Positions 9,889 through 21,406 of a DNA stretch of 64,000 nucleotides are shown here, piece after piece. This stretch comes from Amycolatopsis endophytica (GTDB lineage: Bacteria > Actinomycetota > Actinomycetes > Mycobacteriales > Pseudonocardiaceae). The notes under the pieces are model-generated. The model was given only the letters and a program-made list of their open reading frames with translations. It was not told the DNA's origin and searched no databases. Both the position numbers and the translations under genes were made by a program. Positions within the stretch are counted from its first letter, which is position 1. Every line of letters begins with the position of its first letter. The stretch covers positions 2,976,001 to 3,040,000 of the forward strand of contig NZ_JACCFK010000001.1 in NCBI RefSeq assembly GCF_013410405.1, written 5' to 3'.

Positions 9889-9954
9889 TGTGAATGCTTT
9901 CACGAAGCACCGCTTTCGACAAGTGTTTTCGCAACATCGGTGAGTCAGCTCACC
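9889..9954 (-). promoter_or_regulatory. Two CRP/GlxR-like sites upstream of whiB1
   Basis: TGTGA-ATGCTT-TCACG at 9889-9904 and GGTGA-GTCAGC-TCACC at 9939-9954 both fit the TGTGA-N6-TCACA pattern of cAMP receptor proteins. They lie about 75-140 bp upstream of the whiB1 start. In Mycobacterium tuberculosis the CRP protein Rv3676 controls whiB1 through two sites, so the arrangement appears conserved. Binding here is inferred. Confidence 0.65.
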
Positions 9955-10073
9955 TGGTCAGGCGACCCCGCTGACCTGCGGTTTCTCTCCGAAACGGCCT
10001 CTGCGGGGGAAGGACGATGCGGTGAGTGGACCGTGAGCGTCGACGAACGGCAAGTTGCAGTTCGCTGAGCCGA

Positions 10074-10988
10074 TCACCGCGCCAGCACGGTCAGCACGTC
10101 CGGCACGCTCGCGAAATCGACGCGGGTCCGGCGGCCGATCAGGTCGCCGTCGACCTGGAAGTTTACCGGCTCCTCGGCCGTCACGCTGAGTTTTGCCAGG
10201 TCGTCGTACTTGACCAGGGCCCGCCCGCGGTGCTTCGCCTCGGTGCGCAGCGCCTGCCGCACATGCCGGAACACCACCGGCAACGTCAGCTTCCGCAGCG
10301 CGAACAGCCCCAGGCCAGCGTCGAACGAGCTGCCGGTGTTGAGGTGAACGGGCCGTTCACCGAGATAGCTCCACGGATCCGTGTTGGACACGAACGCCAT
10401 CCGCACCTGCTCCGGCTCCTCGCCCGGCACGTGCACGGTGAGCGGCAGCCGTCCGGATCGCGGCCGGAAGTAGGAGGTCACCGCCGCCCGCATGTACAGC
10501 AGCGCGTTGGTCTGCTTACCGCGCCGGTCGGCGACCGTCGCGACCACGTCGGCGTCCCAGCCCAGTCCGGCGTTGAAGGTGAACCAGTGCCCGTCCGCCA
10601 GGCCGAGCCCCACCCGGCGGCTGTGACCGGCCTCGATCGCGGACAGCAGCTGGTGCGTGGCCTCCACGGGATCGTGGGAAACGCCCAGAGCGCGGGCGAA
10701 CACGTTGGCCGAACCGCCGGGCACCACACCCAGCGCGGGCAGCGGACCACTCGGGCCGTCCGTGAGCAGGCCGTTGACGACCTCGTTGACGGTGCCGTCA
10801 CCACCGTGGGCGACGACCAGGTCGACACCGTCCCGGGCCGCGTCACGGGCCACCGCGAGCGCGTGGCCGCGGTAGTCGGTCTCCACGACCTCCAGCTTCA
10901 CCTGGCTCGCCAGGGCGTGCGCGAGCACGTCCCGCCCACCGGCCGTGGTGGAGGTGGCCTGCGGGTTCACGACCAGAATCGCGCGCAT
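10074..10988 (-). CDS. Diacylglycerol/lipid kinase family protein
   Basis: DAGK-catalytic-domain protein of 304 residues, probably phosphorylating a lipid such as diacylglycerol at the membrane. It shows the nucleotide-binding VVAHGGDGTVNEVVNG motif near residue 60, the LGVVPGGSANVFARALG segment, and a C-terminal beta-sandwich with FQVDGDLIG typical of the YegS/DgkB type. Starting MRAILVVNPQA is the family norm. It is divergent from the membrane protein at 11254 across a 265-bp spacer in which I could not fix a promoter. Confidence 0.88.
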   Translation of the reverse strand: MRAILVVNPQATSTTAGGRDVLAHALASQVKLEVVETDYRGHALAVARDAARDGVDLVVAHGGDGTVNEVVNGLLTDGPSGPLPALGVVPGGSANVFARALGVSHDPVEATHQLLSAIEAGHSRRVGLGLADGHWFTFNAGLGWDADVVATVADRRGKQTNALLYMRAAVTSYFRPRSGRLPLTVHVPGEEPEQVRMAFVSNTDPWSYLGERPVHLNTGSSFDAGLGLFALRKLTLPVVFRHVRQALRTEAKHRGRALVKYDDLAKLSVTAEEPVNFQVDGDLIGRRTRVDFASVPDVLTVLAR

Positions 10989-11253
10989 GCTCGCAGGGTA
11001 GGCCAGAACCTGGCCTCCCAGGCGCGAGCGCGAACCTCGTCACTGCGAAAAGCCTGCCGGCTGACCTCCCGTCGTTCGGCACGGTCCGTTCGTCGTGACA
11101 AGTGCACCCCGGGCGTCCGCCGGCTCATCGACGACACCCAGATCTTGACGCGGATGGCCGCGGTTCGAAAACGGCCGACCGGGTGGCTTACTATCGAGGG
11201 CGTTCACACACGGTCACCCGTGTCGCATATCCGCTGGTGGAAGGCCCTTCGCG

Positions 11254-11724
11254 ATGGCGCTCGCCGACAAGATTTCACCCGCTCCGCGCGAGGTCCGGGG
11301 GGCGGGCGCGCTGACGATCCTGCCGGGGATCGGCCTGCTGGTGTTCGGGATCCTGCTGTTCGCCTCGCCCGGCGAGAGCCTGCCGTTGACCAGCGTGCTC
11401 GCCGAGGGCGCGTTCTACGTGCTCTTCGCGCTGGCGGTGATCGGCTGCGCGATCGGCCTGCTGTTCGGTCACACCTGGGCCCGCTCGCCCGGGGTGGTCA
11501 TGGCGCTCATCACGGCGGGCGTCGGCTGGTACATGGCCGGCCCGTCGGGGCAGCCCGCGTTCGGGGTGCCGATCGTGATCCTCGGGGTGGTCATCCTCGT
11601 GTTGCTGTTCCGCCGTCCCGCGCGGGCGTGGGCGCTGGGACAGCACGAGGACGAGACCGAGGAGGAGGCCGCGGAGCGCGGCGGGCTCGCCGGCCGCCGC
11701 CGCGAACGCGGCGAGGACGACTAG
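11254..11724 (+). CDS. Four-helix integral membrane protein, function unknown
   Basis: A 156-residue protein with four predicted transmembrane segments (about residues 20-42, 50-73, 80-95 and 100-120) and a highly charged cytoplasmic tail rich in Glu and Arg (EDETEEEAAERGG). Such small membrane proteins with charged tails are common in Pseudonocardiaceae, and I recognise no function. The start at 11254 is the first Met before the hydrophobic region; ribosome-site support is weak. Confidence 0.75.
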   Translation: MALADKISPAPREVRGAGALTILPGIGLLVFGILLFASPGESLPLTSVLAEGAFYVLFALAVIGCAIGLLFGHTWARSPGVVMALITAGVGWYMAGPSGQPAFGVPIVILGVVILVLLFRRPARAWALGQHEDETEEEAAERGGLAGRRRERGEDD

Positions 11725-11758
11725 CGCCTGCTCTTACGAGCCGCTTCCCCGACGCTTC

Positions 11759-12241
11759 TCAGCCGAGGCGGGCGAGCTTGTCCAGTGCCGTGTCGGTGAG
11801 GCGGTAGACGGTCCACTCGTCCATCGGGATCGCGCCGAGTGACTGGTAGAAGCCGGTTGCCGGGTTCCAGTCCAGCACCGACCACTCCAGCCGGGCGAAA
11901 CCGCGGTCGACGCATTCTTTCGCCAGCGTCGCCAGCAGCGCCTTGCCCAGTCCGGAGCCGCGCAGTTCGGAGCGCACGAACAGGTCCTCGAGGTAGATGC
12001 CGTGCACTCCGCGCCAGGTGGAGAAGTTCAGGAACCACAACGCGAAACCGACGATCTCGCCGTCCTGTTCGGCGACGTGCCCGAACACCGCCGGGTCCTC
12101 GCCGAACAACGCGGTGCGCAGGCGTTCGGCTGTGAGCTGGCAGTCCTGCGGCGCCTTCTCGTACGCGGCGAGGTCGTGCACGAGCTGCGCGACGGCGTCC
12201 ACATCGGACTCTCGGATTCGGCGGATGCGGCTGTCGGGCAT
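11759..12241 (-). CDS. GNAT N-acetyltransferase, SAT1/diamine-type
   Basis: Acetyl-CoA-dependent N-acetyltransferase of about 160 residues. The layout resembles spermidine/diamine acetyltransferases: an N-terminal IRRIRESD strand, the LYLEDLFV-like strand (here IYLEDLFVR), the acetyl-CoA loop R-x-x-G-x-G/A as RGSGLGKALL, and WSVLDWNPATGFYQSLGA near the C-terminus. The substrate is inferred only from this resemblance. ATG 12241 is taken as start; a TTG four codons upstream is possible. Confidence 0.85.
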   Translation of the reverse strand: MPDSRIRRIRESDVDAVAQLVHDLAAYEKAPQDCQLTAERLRTALFGEDPAVFGHVAEQDGEIVGFALWFLNFSTWRGVHGIYLEDLFVRSELRGSGLGKALLATLAKECVDRGFARLEWSVLDWNPATGFYQSLGAIPMDEWTVYRLTDTALDKLARLG

Positions 12242-12292
12242 GGCGGACCCCAAGGTATCGGCGGGAGCGGTGTCGCGTCGATACTGCCAGGG

Positions 12293-13399
12293 TCAGCCCC
12301 CGGGCCAGACCCGTCCCGCGACGAACACCGTGAGGTCCAGCTTACGGCGCTGGTCGTCCCAGGTCAGGGGGTTGCCCTTGACTTCGGAGGCGAAGCCGCA
12401 CTGCGGGCTGATCGCCAGGTTCTCCAGTGGCACGATGCGGGCGGCCTCGGCCACGCGGCGCGCGAGCCCGTCGGGGTCCTCCAGCTCACCGGTCTTGGTG
12501 GTGATCAGCCCCAGCACGACACCGGTGCCGTCGGGAACGTGGTGCAGCGGCTCGAAGGTGCCCGCCCGCTCGGTGTCGTACTCCAGTAGCCAGTGGTCCA
12601 CTTCGATGCCACCGAACACCTCGGCCGCGATCTCGTCGTAGAAGCCCTCGTTGAACCACTGGCCACGGTAGTTGCCCCGGCAGATGTGCATGCCGACTCC
12701 GACCCCGCGGTCGCGCAGCAGCCGGACGACGGCGGCATCGGCGTCGATGCAGCGGCGCAGCAGGGCGCGGGCGTCGATGCCCTCCGATTCGAGCAGCGCC
12801 AGGATGCGGGGGTTGGCGAAGGCGATGAAGCACGGGGCGTCGATCTGGACGTGGCGCACGCCGTCCTCGGCCAGCGCGGCCGCTTCCTGGAGCAGCACGT
12901 CGGCCAGGTCCTCGACGATGTCCGCCCTGCTGGGGTAGTGCGGTCCGCTGACCTGCGCGTCCCAGTTGGCCACCACGAAGTTGGTGACCTCGGGCAGCGA
13001 GATCTTGAACGGCCCCGGCGCGTGCGCGGCGAGGACCGCCGCTTCGCGGTCGGTGAACCGCTCGTGGTAGGTCAGCTTGCCACCGACCAGCCGGAGGATG
13101 CTGTCGTCCTCCCCGTGGTGGTCGCCCGACCGCCACTCCAGCGATGGCGCCTGCTCGGCGAAACCGTCGACGTGCTCGGTCAGGCGACTCATGAAGTCGG
13201 TGCGCAGATACTCGCCGTCGGTGTAGACGCCGATGCCGCTGTCCCGCTGGGCCTGCAGTGCGAGGAGGATCGACTCCTGCTCGATCCGGTGCAGCTCGTC
13301 CGCGCGGAGGCGGTTCGCGGCGTGGTCTGCCCGCGCCTTGAGCAACCGGGGCGGTCGCAGGAGGCTGCCGACGTGGGTGGCCCGCGGGAATGTCGTCAT
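12293..13399 (-). CDS. MetE C-terminal-domain-like methyltransferase family protein (YxjG/YxjH type)
   Basis: Homologue of the catalytic C-terminal domain of cobalamin-independent methionine synthase, 368 residues, without the N-terminal MetE half. It has the TIM-barrel zinc ligands expected: a His and Cys in MHICRGN and a second Cys in ISPQCGFAS. Other family strands are GSLLRPPRL at the N-terminus and VQIDAPCFI. Stand-alone proteins of this type use small methyl donors in some bacteria; the true donor here is unknown. The start MTTFPRATHVGS fits the family. It lies 100 bp upstream of the histidine phosphatase stop on the same strand, possibly co-transcribed. Confidence 0.85.
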   Translation of the reverse strand: MTTFPRATHVGSLLRPPRLLKARADHAANRLRADELHRIEQESILLALQAQRDSGIGVYTDGEYLRTDFMSRLTEHVDGFAEQAPSLEWRSGDHHGEDDSILRLVGGKLTYHERFTDREAAVLAAHAPGPFKISLPEVTNFVVANWDAQVSGPHYPSRADIVEDLADVLLQEAAALAEDGVRHVQIDAPCFIAFANPRILALLESEGIDARALLRRCIDADAAVVRLLRDRGVGVGMHICRGNYRGQWFNEGFYDEIAAEVFGGIEVDHWLLEYDTERAGTFEPLHHVPDGTGVVLGLITTKTGELEDPDGLARRVAEAARIVPLENLAISPQCGFASEVKGNPLTWDDQRRKLDLTVFVAGRVWPGG

Positions 13400-13500
13400 G
13401 GGCACAACGCTAAGCGGCGCGGTCGGCGCGTGGCTGTCCTCGTTGGCCTTGTTTTCCCGGAGGCCCACGCGCCGCTGGTACGGGAACGGTACGGGTCCGG

Positions 13501-14100
13501 TCAGGACGGTGGGATGTTCAGATTTTCGATCTTGGGCTCGCCGCGTTCGTCGCCGAGTACCGTGACGCCGGCCGGGTCGAGTCCGAAGTGGACGCCGGCG
13601 GTGGCGGGCAGCCCGATCCAGCGCGCGATCAGCACCCGGCTGAAATGACCGTGCCCCACCAGGATCACCTCGGTGTCGGCCAGCGCGGCCCGCACCCGCG
13701 CCAGCAGCGCGTCCGCCCGCGCGGTCACCTGCTCGGCGGTCTCGCCGCCGGGCATCCCATGTGTCCACACGGTCCAGTCCGGCACCTTTTCGCGGATCTC
13801 CGGGGTGGTGACGCCCTCGTAGTCGCCGTAGTCCCACTCGGCGAGGTCCTCGGTCTGCTCGTCGATCGGCAGCCCGGCCAGCTCGGCGGTGCGCACCGCG
13901 CGTTGCCGCGGGCTGGTCAGGACCAGCGCGGGCCCCTTGCGCAGCGACTGCAGGGTCAGGCCGGCCGCGCGCGCCTGGTTCTCCCCGGCGGGGGTGAGCG
14001 GGATGTCGGTGCGGCCGGTGTGCTTGCCGTTCACCGACCACTCGGTCTGCCCGTGGCGGAAGAGGAAGAGCTCGTGGTCCACGTTTGCGAATATAGCCAC
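13501..14100 (-). CDS. Histidine phosphatase (phosphoglycerate-mutase-like) family protein
   Basis: Cytoplasmic phosphatase of about 199 residues. The N-terminal catalytic motif LFRHGQTEWS holds the phospho-accepting His. The second Arg is in TSPRQRAVRTAE, the Glu region is AEWDYGDYEG, and the second His is in LVGHGHFSRVL. Actinobacterial relatives are annotated as acid phosphatases. A GTG at 14100 gives the full frame; a second GTG at 14082 would also retain all motifs. The start lies 39 bases from the divergent thioesterase-like gene. Confidence 0.88.
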   Translation of the reverse strand: MAIFANVDHELFLFRHGQTEWSVNGKHTGRTDIPLTPAGENQARAAGLTLQSLRKGPALVLTSPRQRAVRTAELAGLPIDEQTEDLAEWDYGDYEGVTTPEIREKVPDWTVWTHGMPGGETAEQVTARADALLARVRAALADTEVILVGHGHFSRVLIARWIGLPATAGVHFGLDPAGVTVLGDERGEPKIENLNIPPS

Positions 14101-14139
14101 CGGCCTGGTTTGCTACCCGCAGGTAACATCGGAGGTGTC

Positions 14140-16964
<2,825 letters not shown>

Positions 16965-17095
16965 CCAGAGCAGGGTCGGTTGTCAACGAAGATCACGCTG
17001 TGGTGGGATGGCGCGCGGTGGAAAATCGCCGCTTCGGTGTTCTGTTGGTCGGAAACACGCGGGCGGCGATCGGGGTTGCAACGAAAGGTTTCTTC

Positions 17096-17872
17096 GTGTT
17101 CCGAACCCTTCGCGCGAAGGTGGCGCTCGGCGCGACCGTCGTCGTCGCGGCGGCCGGCGCCATGCTGGCACTCACCCTGCCCACGGGCGCGGGTGCCGTC
17201 GCGGGCGGCGAGGCCGCGGCGGACGGTCAGTTCCCCTTCGCGGTGAAGTTCCTGATGACCGACATCCCCAAGGCCGACGGCACGACCTACGACAGCGCGT
17301 GCTCCGGTGCCCTGATCGACGAGCAGTGGGTGATCACGGCGGGCCACTGCTTCCACGACGTCGACCGCGTGCCGGTGAGCGGTCCCGTGCCGTACAAGAC
17401 GACGGCGATCATCGGCCGCACCGACGACGAGAACACCGACGAAGGCCATGAGATCCAGGTCACCGAGGTGCGCCAGTCGTCGGTCAACGACGTCTCGCTG
17501 GCCAAGCTCGCCGAGCCGGTCACCGATGTCAAGCCGCTCAAGCTGCGCAGCACGGCTCCGGAGGTGGGCGAGACGCTGACGCTCGCCGGCTGGGGCGGGG
17601 CGAGCGCGGACACCACCGTGCCCGCGACGCACCTGCAGATCGGGCAGATGACGGTGCACTCCGTCGAGGACGTGACCGCGACGGTGACCGGGCTGTGGCC
17701 GCGGGCGGACACCAGTGCCTGTCCCACCGACTCGGGCGCGCCCTACTTCAACGACGGTGAGCTGGTGTCGCTGGAGAGCGACGGTCCCGCCTGCCCGCAC
17801 TCCCAGCCGGAGACGACGTCGCGGGTCGACGTGATCGCCGACTGGATCGAGGAGCAGATCTCCCAGGACTGA
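17096..17872 (+). CDS. Secreted trypsin-like serine protease (S1 family)
   Basis: Extracellular protease, 258 residues. The GTG start at 17096 follows GAAAGG and opens a signal peptide (LGATVVVAAAGAMLALTLP). The catalytic triad is visible: His84 in ITAGHCFHD, Asp132 in VNDVSLAKL and Ser213 in CPTDSGAPYF. The Ser loop reads TDSGAP instead of GDSGGP, a variant within the chymotrypsin fold. Six cysteines suggest disulfides. The gene ends one base before the convergent epimerase stop. Confidence 0.9.
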   Translation: MFRTLRAKVALGATVVVAAAGAMLALTLPTGAGAVAGGEAAADGQFPFAVKFLMTDIPKADGTTYDSACSGALIDEQWVITAGHCFHDVDRVPVSGPVPYKTTAIIGRTDDENTDEGHEIQVTEVRQSSVNDVSLAKLAEPVTDVKPLKLRSTAPEVGETLTLAGWGGASADTTVPATHLQIGQMTVHSVEDVTATVTGLWPRADTSACPTDSGAPYFNDGELVSLESDGPACPHSQPETTSRVDVIADWIEEQISQD

Positions 17873-17873
17873 C

Positions 17874-18476
17874 TCAGCCCGCGCGCAGCTTCTCGTAGTG
17901 CGCGACGCAGTCCGCGTACGCGGGCAGCAGGCCGGACGAGGCGGCCTCGGCGAGAGCCGGGGCCGCCTCGTCCTTTTCGGACAGAATCGGGGTCAGGTCC
18001 GCGGGCCACGGGAGATCGAGCTCCGAGTCCATCGGGGTGATTCCGTGTTCCCCCGACGGGTTGTATCCGGTGGAGCACAGGTAGGTCATCACGGTGTCGT
18101 CTTCGAGCGCCACGAAAGCGTGACCGAGGCCCTCGGCGACGTAAACGGCCCGGTAGTTCTCCGAGTCGAGCCGCACCGCGTCCCACTTGCCGAACGTCGG
18201 CGAGCCCACGCGCACGTCCACCACGACGTCGAGCAGCGCACCCTGCGGGCAGTAGACGTACTTCGCCTGGCCGGGCGGGGTGTCGGCGAAATGGACCCCT
18301 CGGATCGTTCCCCGCCGCGACACGCTGTGGTTCGTCTGCGCCACGTGCAGCGGGTGCCCGATCGCTTCGACGAAGACGGCCTCCTGGAACGGCGCGACGA
18401 AAAGGCCGCGGTGGTCGGGGAAGGAGCGCGGGGTGAACTCGTAGGCGTCGGGGACGGCGAGCTGGCGGACCTGCAT
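17874..18476 (-). CDS. dTDP-4-keto-6-deoxyhexose 3,5-epimerase (RmlC family)
   Basis: Cupin-fold epimerase, 200 residues, that inverts C3/C5 of dTDP-4-keto-6-deoxyglucose on the way to L-rhamnose or other deoxysugars. It contains the catalytic His segment TIRGVHF, the strand DVVVDVRVGSPTFGKW, GLGHAFVALEDD, and the Tyr-bearing MTYLCSTGYNPSGEHG. The rest of the rhamnose pathway (rmlA, B, D) is absent from the window. It could therefore be an orphan housekeeping copy or belong to a natural-product sugar pathway; the two cannot be distinguished here. Confidence 0.88.
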   Translation of the reverse strand: MQVRQLAVPDAYEFTPRSFPDHRGLFVAPFQEAVFVEAIGHPLHVAQTNHSVSRRGTIRGVHFADTPPGQAKYVYCPQGALLDVVVDVRVGSPTFGKWDAVRLDSENYRAVYVAEGLGHAFVALEDDTVMTYLCSTGYNPSGEHGITPMDSELDLPWPADLTPILSEKDEAAPALAEAASSGLLPAYADCVAHYEKLRAG

Positions 18477-18647
18477 GCCCCGAAGATAGAGCAGCGCGAA
18501 GCGCTTCCGCTGAGGGCGGTGGTGGGCGAGGGGCTGGCCCTACTGAGGGACAACCAAGCCGGACGGTCGTCTTGCTAAAGCCCTGTGACCTCCCCTTTTT
18601 GTGACATGAGCCGCACCTCGGCCACACAACCACGGGCGGGCCTGCAA

Positions 18648-18812
18648 CACTGGGGGGACCGCCGCGTCCGCGGCCGTCGCCTCACCAAGGGCTCCGCACG
18701 GCCGAGACGGACGCCGAGCCGGCTGCCTGCGCCACCGCGCACTGGCTGCCGAGCTGCGAGATCAACCAGTGCCACTGGGGGTGGGGAGCAGTGTCCCCGC
18801 ACACGGTCCCGG
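18648..18812 (+). other. Structured 5' leader of the malic enzyme gene, candidate cis-regulatory RNA
   Basis: The 351 bp between the epimerase start and the malic enzyme start hold a segment that can fold into one closed domain. GGGACCG (18655-18661) pairs with CGGTCCC (18804-18810), which abuts the GGGAGGG ribosome site. Inside are GCCGC/GCGGC (18661-18674), GCACTGG/CCAGTGC (18739-18745 with 18766-18772) and a GTGGGGA/TCCCCGCAC hairpin. CACTGG occurs three times (18648, 18740, 18773) and its complement CCAGTG once, so exclusive pairings are possible. Nothing notable was seen at 18477-18640. Confidence 0.45.
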
Positions 18813-18827
18813 GAGGGATTCCTTTTC

Positions 18828-20090
18828 ATGACTTACGCTCAGACCTCTGGTACGAGGGCAGGAACAGCGATGAACGACGAGGTCAGCAAGAGCACGGCGG
18901 CGGAGGCGGCGCCGCCGACGGGCACCGACACGACGCCGGTGACCGACGCCGAGATCTTCCGCGGTCACGAGGGCGGCAAGCTCTCGGTGGCGGCGACGCG
19001 CCCCATCTCGCAGCCGCGTGACCTTTCCATCGCGTACACGCCGGGTGTGGCGAAGGCGAGCCGCGCCATCGCGGAGAACGCGCGGCTGGCGCGGCAGTAC
19101 ACCTGGGCGCACCGGCTGGTGGCCGTGGTCAGCGACGGCACCGCCGTGCTCGGGCTGGGCGACATCGGTGCCAGCGCGTCGCTGCCGGTCATGGAGGGCA
19201 AGTCGGTGCTCTTCAAGACCTTCGGCGGGCTGGACTCGATCCCGCTGGTGCTCGACACCAAGGATGTCGACGAGATCGTCGAGACGCTGGTCCGGCTGCG
19301 CCCGTCCTACGGTGCGGTGAACCTGGAGGACATTTCGGCGCCGCGCTGCTTCGAGCTGGAAGACAAGCTCAAGGCGGCGCTGGACTGCCCGGTCATGCAC
19401 GACGACCAGCACGGTACGGCGATCGTGACGCTGGCCGCGCTGCGTGGCGCGAACCTGGTGCTCGGCCGGGACATCGCGCGGCAGCGGGTGGTGATCTCCG
19501 GTGCGGGCGCGGCGGGTGTGGCGTGCGCGAAGATCCTGCAGGAGGCGGGTGTCGCCGACGTCACCGTGCTGGACTCGCGCGGCATCATCCACTCCGGCCG
19601 GGACGGGCTGAACCCGGTCAAGGAGAAGCTGGCCGAGACCACGAACAAGTCCGGTCTGCGTGGTGGCCTTGCCGACGCGCTGCGGGGCGCGGACGTGTTC
19701 CTCGGGCTGTCCGGTTCCACGATCGAGCCGGAGCTGCTGGGTGACATGGCCGACGATCCGATCGTGTTCGCGTTGTCCAACCCGGACCCGGAGGTCCACC
19801 CCGAGGCGGCCGGCAAGTACGCGGCGATCGTGGCCACCGGGCGCAGCGACTTCCCGAACCAGATCAACAACGTGCTCGCCTTCCCCGGCGTGTTCCGTGG
19901 CGCGCTGGACGCGGGTGCGCGGGCGATCACCGAGAACATGAAGCTGGCCGCGGCGGACGCGATCGTCGCCGTCGCGCAGGACGATCTGGGCCCGGACCGC
20001 ATCGTGCCGAGCCCGCTCGACCCGCGGGTCGCTCCCGAGGTGGCCGCGGCTGTGGCGAAGGCCGCCGTCGAGGACGGCGTCACGGGCTAA
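18828..20090 (+). CDS. NAD(P)-dependent malic enzyme
   Basis: Decarboxylates L-malate to pyruvate with NAD(P)+ reduction, linking the TCA cycle with pyruvate and lipid synthesis. It is 420 residues, the short bacterial type without a phosphotransacetylase domain. Motifs are the Tyr in SIAYTPGVA, the metal-binding region MHDDQHGTAIV, the Rossmann GAGAAGVACAKIL and ALSNPDPE. The ATG at 18828 follows GGGAGGG by about ten bases; an internal ATG at 18870 would trim a poorly conserved, Thr/Ala-rich N-terminus. It stands alone, with a structured leader before it and a terminator after it. Confidence 0.92.
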   Translation: MTYAQTSGTRAGTAMNDEVSKSTAAEAAPPTGTDTTPVTDAEIFRGHEGGKLSVAATRPISQPRDLSIAYTPGVAKASRAIAENARLARQYTWAHRLVAVVSDGTAVLGLGDIGASASLPVMEGKSVLFKTFGGLDSIPLVLDTKDVDEIVETLVRLRPSYGAVNLEDISAPRCFELEDKLKAALDCPVMHDDQHGTAIVTLAALRGANLVLGRDIARQRVVISGAGAAGVACAKILQEAGVADVTVLDSRGIIHSGRDGLNPVKEKLAETTNKSGLRGGLADALRGADVFLGLSGSTIEPELLGDMADDPIVFALSNPDPEVHPEAAGKYAAIVATGRSDFPNQINNVLAFPGVFRGALDAGARAITENMKLAAADAIVAVAQDDLGPDRIVPSPLDPRVAPEVAAAVAKAAVEDGVTG

Positions 20091-20098
20091 GCTGGGCA

Positions 20099-20136
20099 CT
20101 CCCGGGGGCGCGAGTGGCGTCCCCGGGAGGCTTTTT
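20099..20136 (+). terminator. Intrinsic terminator after malic enzyme
   Basis: CTCCCGGGGG and TCCCCGGGAG form a ten-pair stem (one G-T pair) around an 11-base loop and are followed by GCTTTTTCG. It begins nine bases after the stop and ends 13 bases before the next GTG start, so it also insulates the ABC ATPase gene. Confidence 0.88.
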
Positions 20137-20148
20137 CGCTGGGAGGGC

Positions 20149-21237
20149 GTGTTGATCGAGTTCGACGGCGTGTCGAAGCGCTATCCGGACGGCACGCTCG
20201 CCGTCGACGAGCTGAGTCTGACCATTGAGGACGGCACCATCACGGTGTTCGTCGGCCCGTCGGGCTGCGGGAAGACCACTTCGCTGCGGATGATCAACCG
20301 GATGGTCGAGCCGACTTCGGGCCGGGTTCTGCTCGACGGCAAGGACATCCGCGAGTCGGATCCGCCGGTGCTGCGGCGCGGGATCGGGTACGTGATCCAG
20401 AACGCCGGGCTGTTCCCGCACCGGACCGTGCTGGACAACGTCGCCACCGTGCCGGTGTTGTCCGGGTGGGGCAAGCGCAAGGCCCGTGCCCGTGCGTCGG
20501 AGCTGCTGGAGATCGTCGGTCTCCCGTCGGAGCTGGCCAAGCGTTACCCCGCACAGTTGTCCGGCGGGCAGCGCCAACGGGTGGGCGTCGCCCGCGCACT
20601 GGCGGCGGATGCCCCGGTGCTGTTGATGGACGAGCCGTTCTCCGCTGTGGACCCGATCGTGCGTGAGGGCCTGCAGGACGAGCTGTTGCGTCTGCAGTCC
20701 CAGCTGGGCAAGACGATCGTCTTCGTGACGCACGACATCGACGAGGCGGTGCGGCTCGGCGACAAGGTGGCCGTGCTGCGGGTCGGTGGTCGTCTGGCCC
20801 AGTACGGCACACCCGCCGAGGTGCTGCGTCACCCGGTGGACGATTTCGTGGCATCCTTCGTGGGCCGCGATCGCGGTTACCGTGGTCTGTCTTTTGTGGA
20901 CTCCACCGGGGTGGAGATCCGGGACGTCGCCACAGTGTCGTTGGGGGACACCGTTCCCGCTGGTGACGAGTGGCTGTTGGCGATCAACGACGCCGGTCAG
21001 CCTCGCGGATGGCTCTCCCCGGGCTCCACTGTGGATGGTGCACTGTCCGAGTCGGACCTCGTGGCAGGGGGTTCGCTCTACCGGCGCGGCACGGCGATCC
21101 GTGGCGCACTGGACGCCGCGCTGTCCTCACCGGCCGGACTCGGCGTGGTGGTGGACGAGACGGGCAAGGCCGTCGGAGCGGTCACGGCGCGGCAGGTGCT
21201 GGACGTTATCGAGAAGGTACCGGCGCCAAGGCAGTGA
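20149..21237 (+). CDS. Osmoprotectant (glycine betaine/choline-type) ABC transporter ATP-binding protein
   Basis: ATPase subunit of the OpuCA/ProV type, 362 residues. It has Walker A GPSGCGKTT, Q-loop VIQNAGLFPH, signature LSGGQRQRVG, Walker B LLMDEPFSAVD and H-loop THDIDEA. The C-terminal region after about residue 250 resembles paired CBS-like regulatory modules of OpuCA, ending with GVVVDETGKAVGAVTARQVLDVIE. The start GTG TTG ATC follows GGGAGG. Normally permease and binding-protein genes follow; here none does, because the next gene is kgd on the opposite strand. The subunit is therefore orphaned or its partners are elsewhere. Confidence 0.88.
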   Translation: MLIEFDGVSKRYPDGTLAVDELSLTIEDGTITVFVGPSGCGKTTSLRMINRMVEPTSGRVLLDGKDIRESDPPVLRRGIGYVIQNAGLFPHRTVLDNVATVPVLSGWGKRKARARASELLEIVGLPSELAKRYPAQLSGGQRQRVGVARALAADAPVLLMDEPFSAVDPIVREGLQDELLRLQSQLGKTIVFVTHDIDEAVRLGDKVAVLRVGGRLAQYGTPAEVLRHPVDDFVASFVGRDRGYRGLSFVDSTGVEIRDVATVSLGDTVPAGDEWLLAINDAGQPRGWLSPGSTVDGALSESDLVAGGSLYRRGTAIRGALDAALSSPAGLGVVVDETGKAVGAVTARQVLDVIEKVPAPRQ

Positions 21238-21406
21238 GCGGCGGCGAGCTGCAGTAAACCCCGAGCGGGGTGAACCGGCGCCTTCGACTGGTGAGGTGAC
21301 CGCTGGGCGCGCTGGCGGCCGGTAGCCGGTCGGCTTGGGGGAGGTCCGGGCCGGTCCTGTGTCGGCTCGCGTTGCCGGGTGCCGGTCCTTGTTTCCGCCA
21401 ACAGAA

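Noticed and set aside
18640..18812. c-di-AMP (ydaO) riboswitch before malic enzyme
   Set aside because: A GGGGGACC box loosely recalls it, but the other conserved segments of that class were not found; only a structured leader is claimed.
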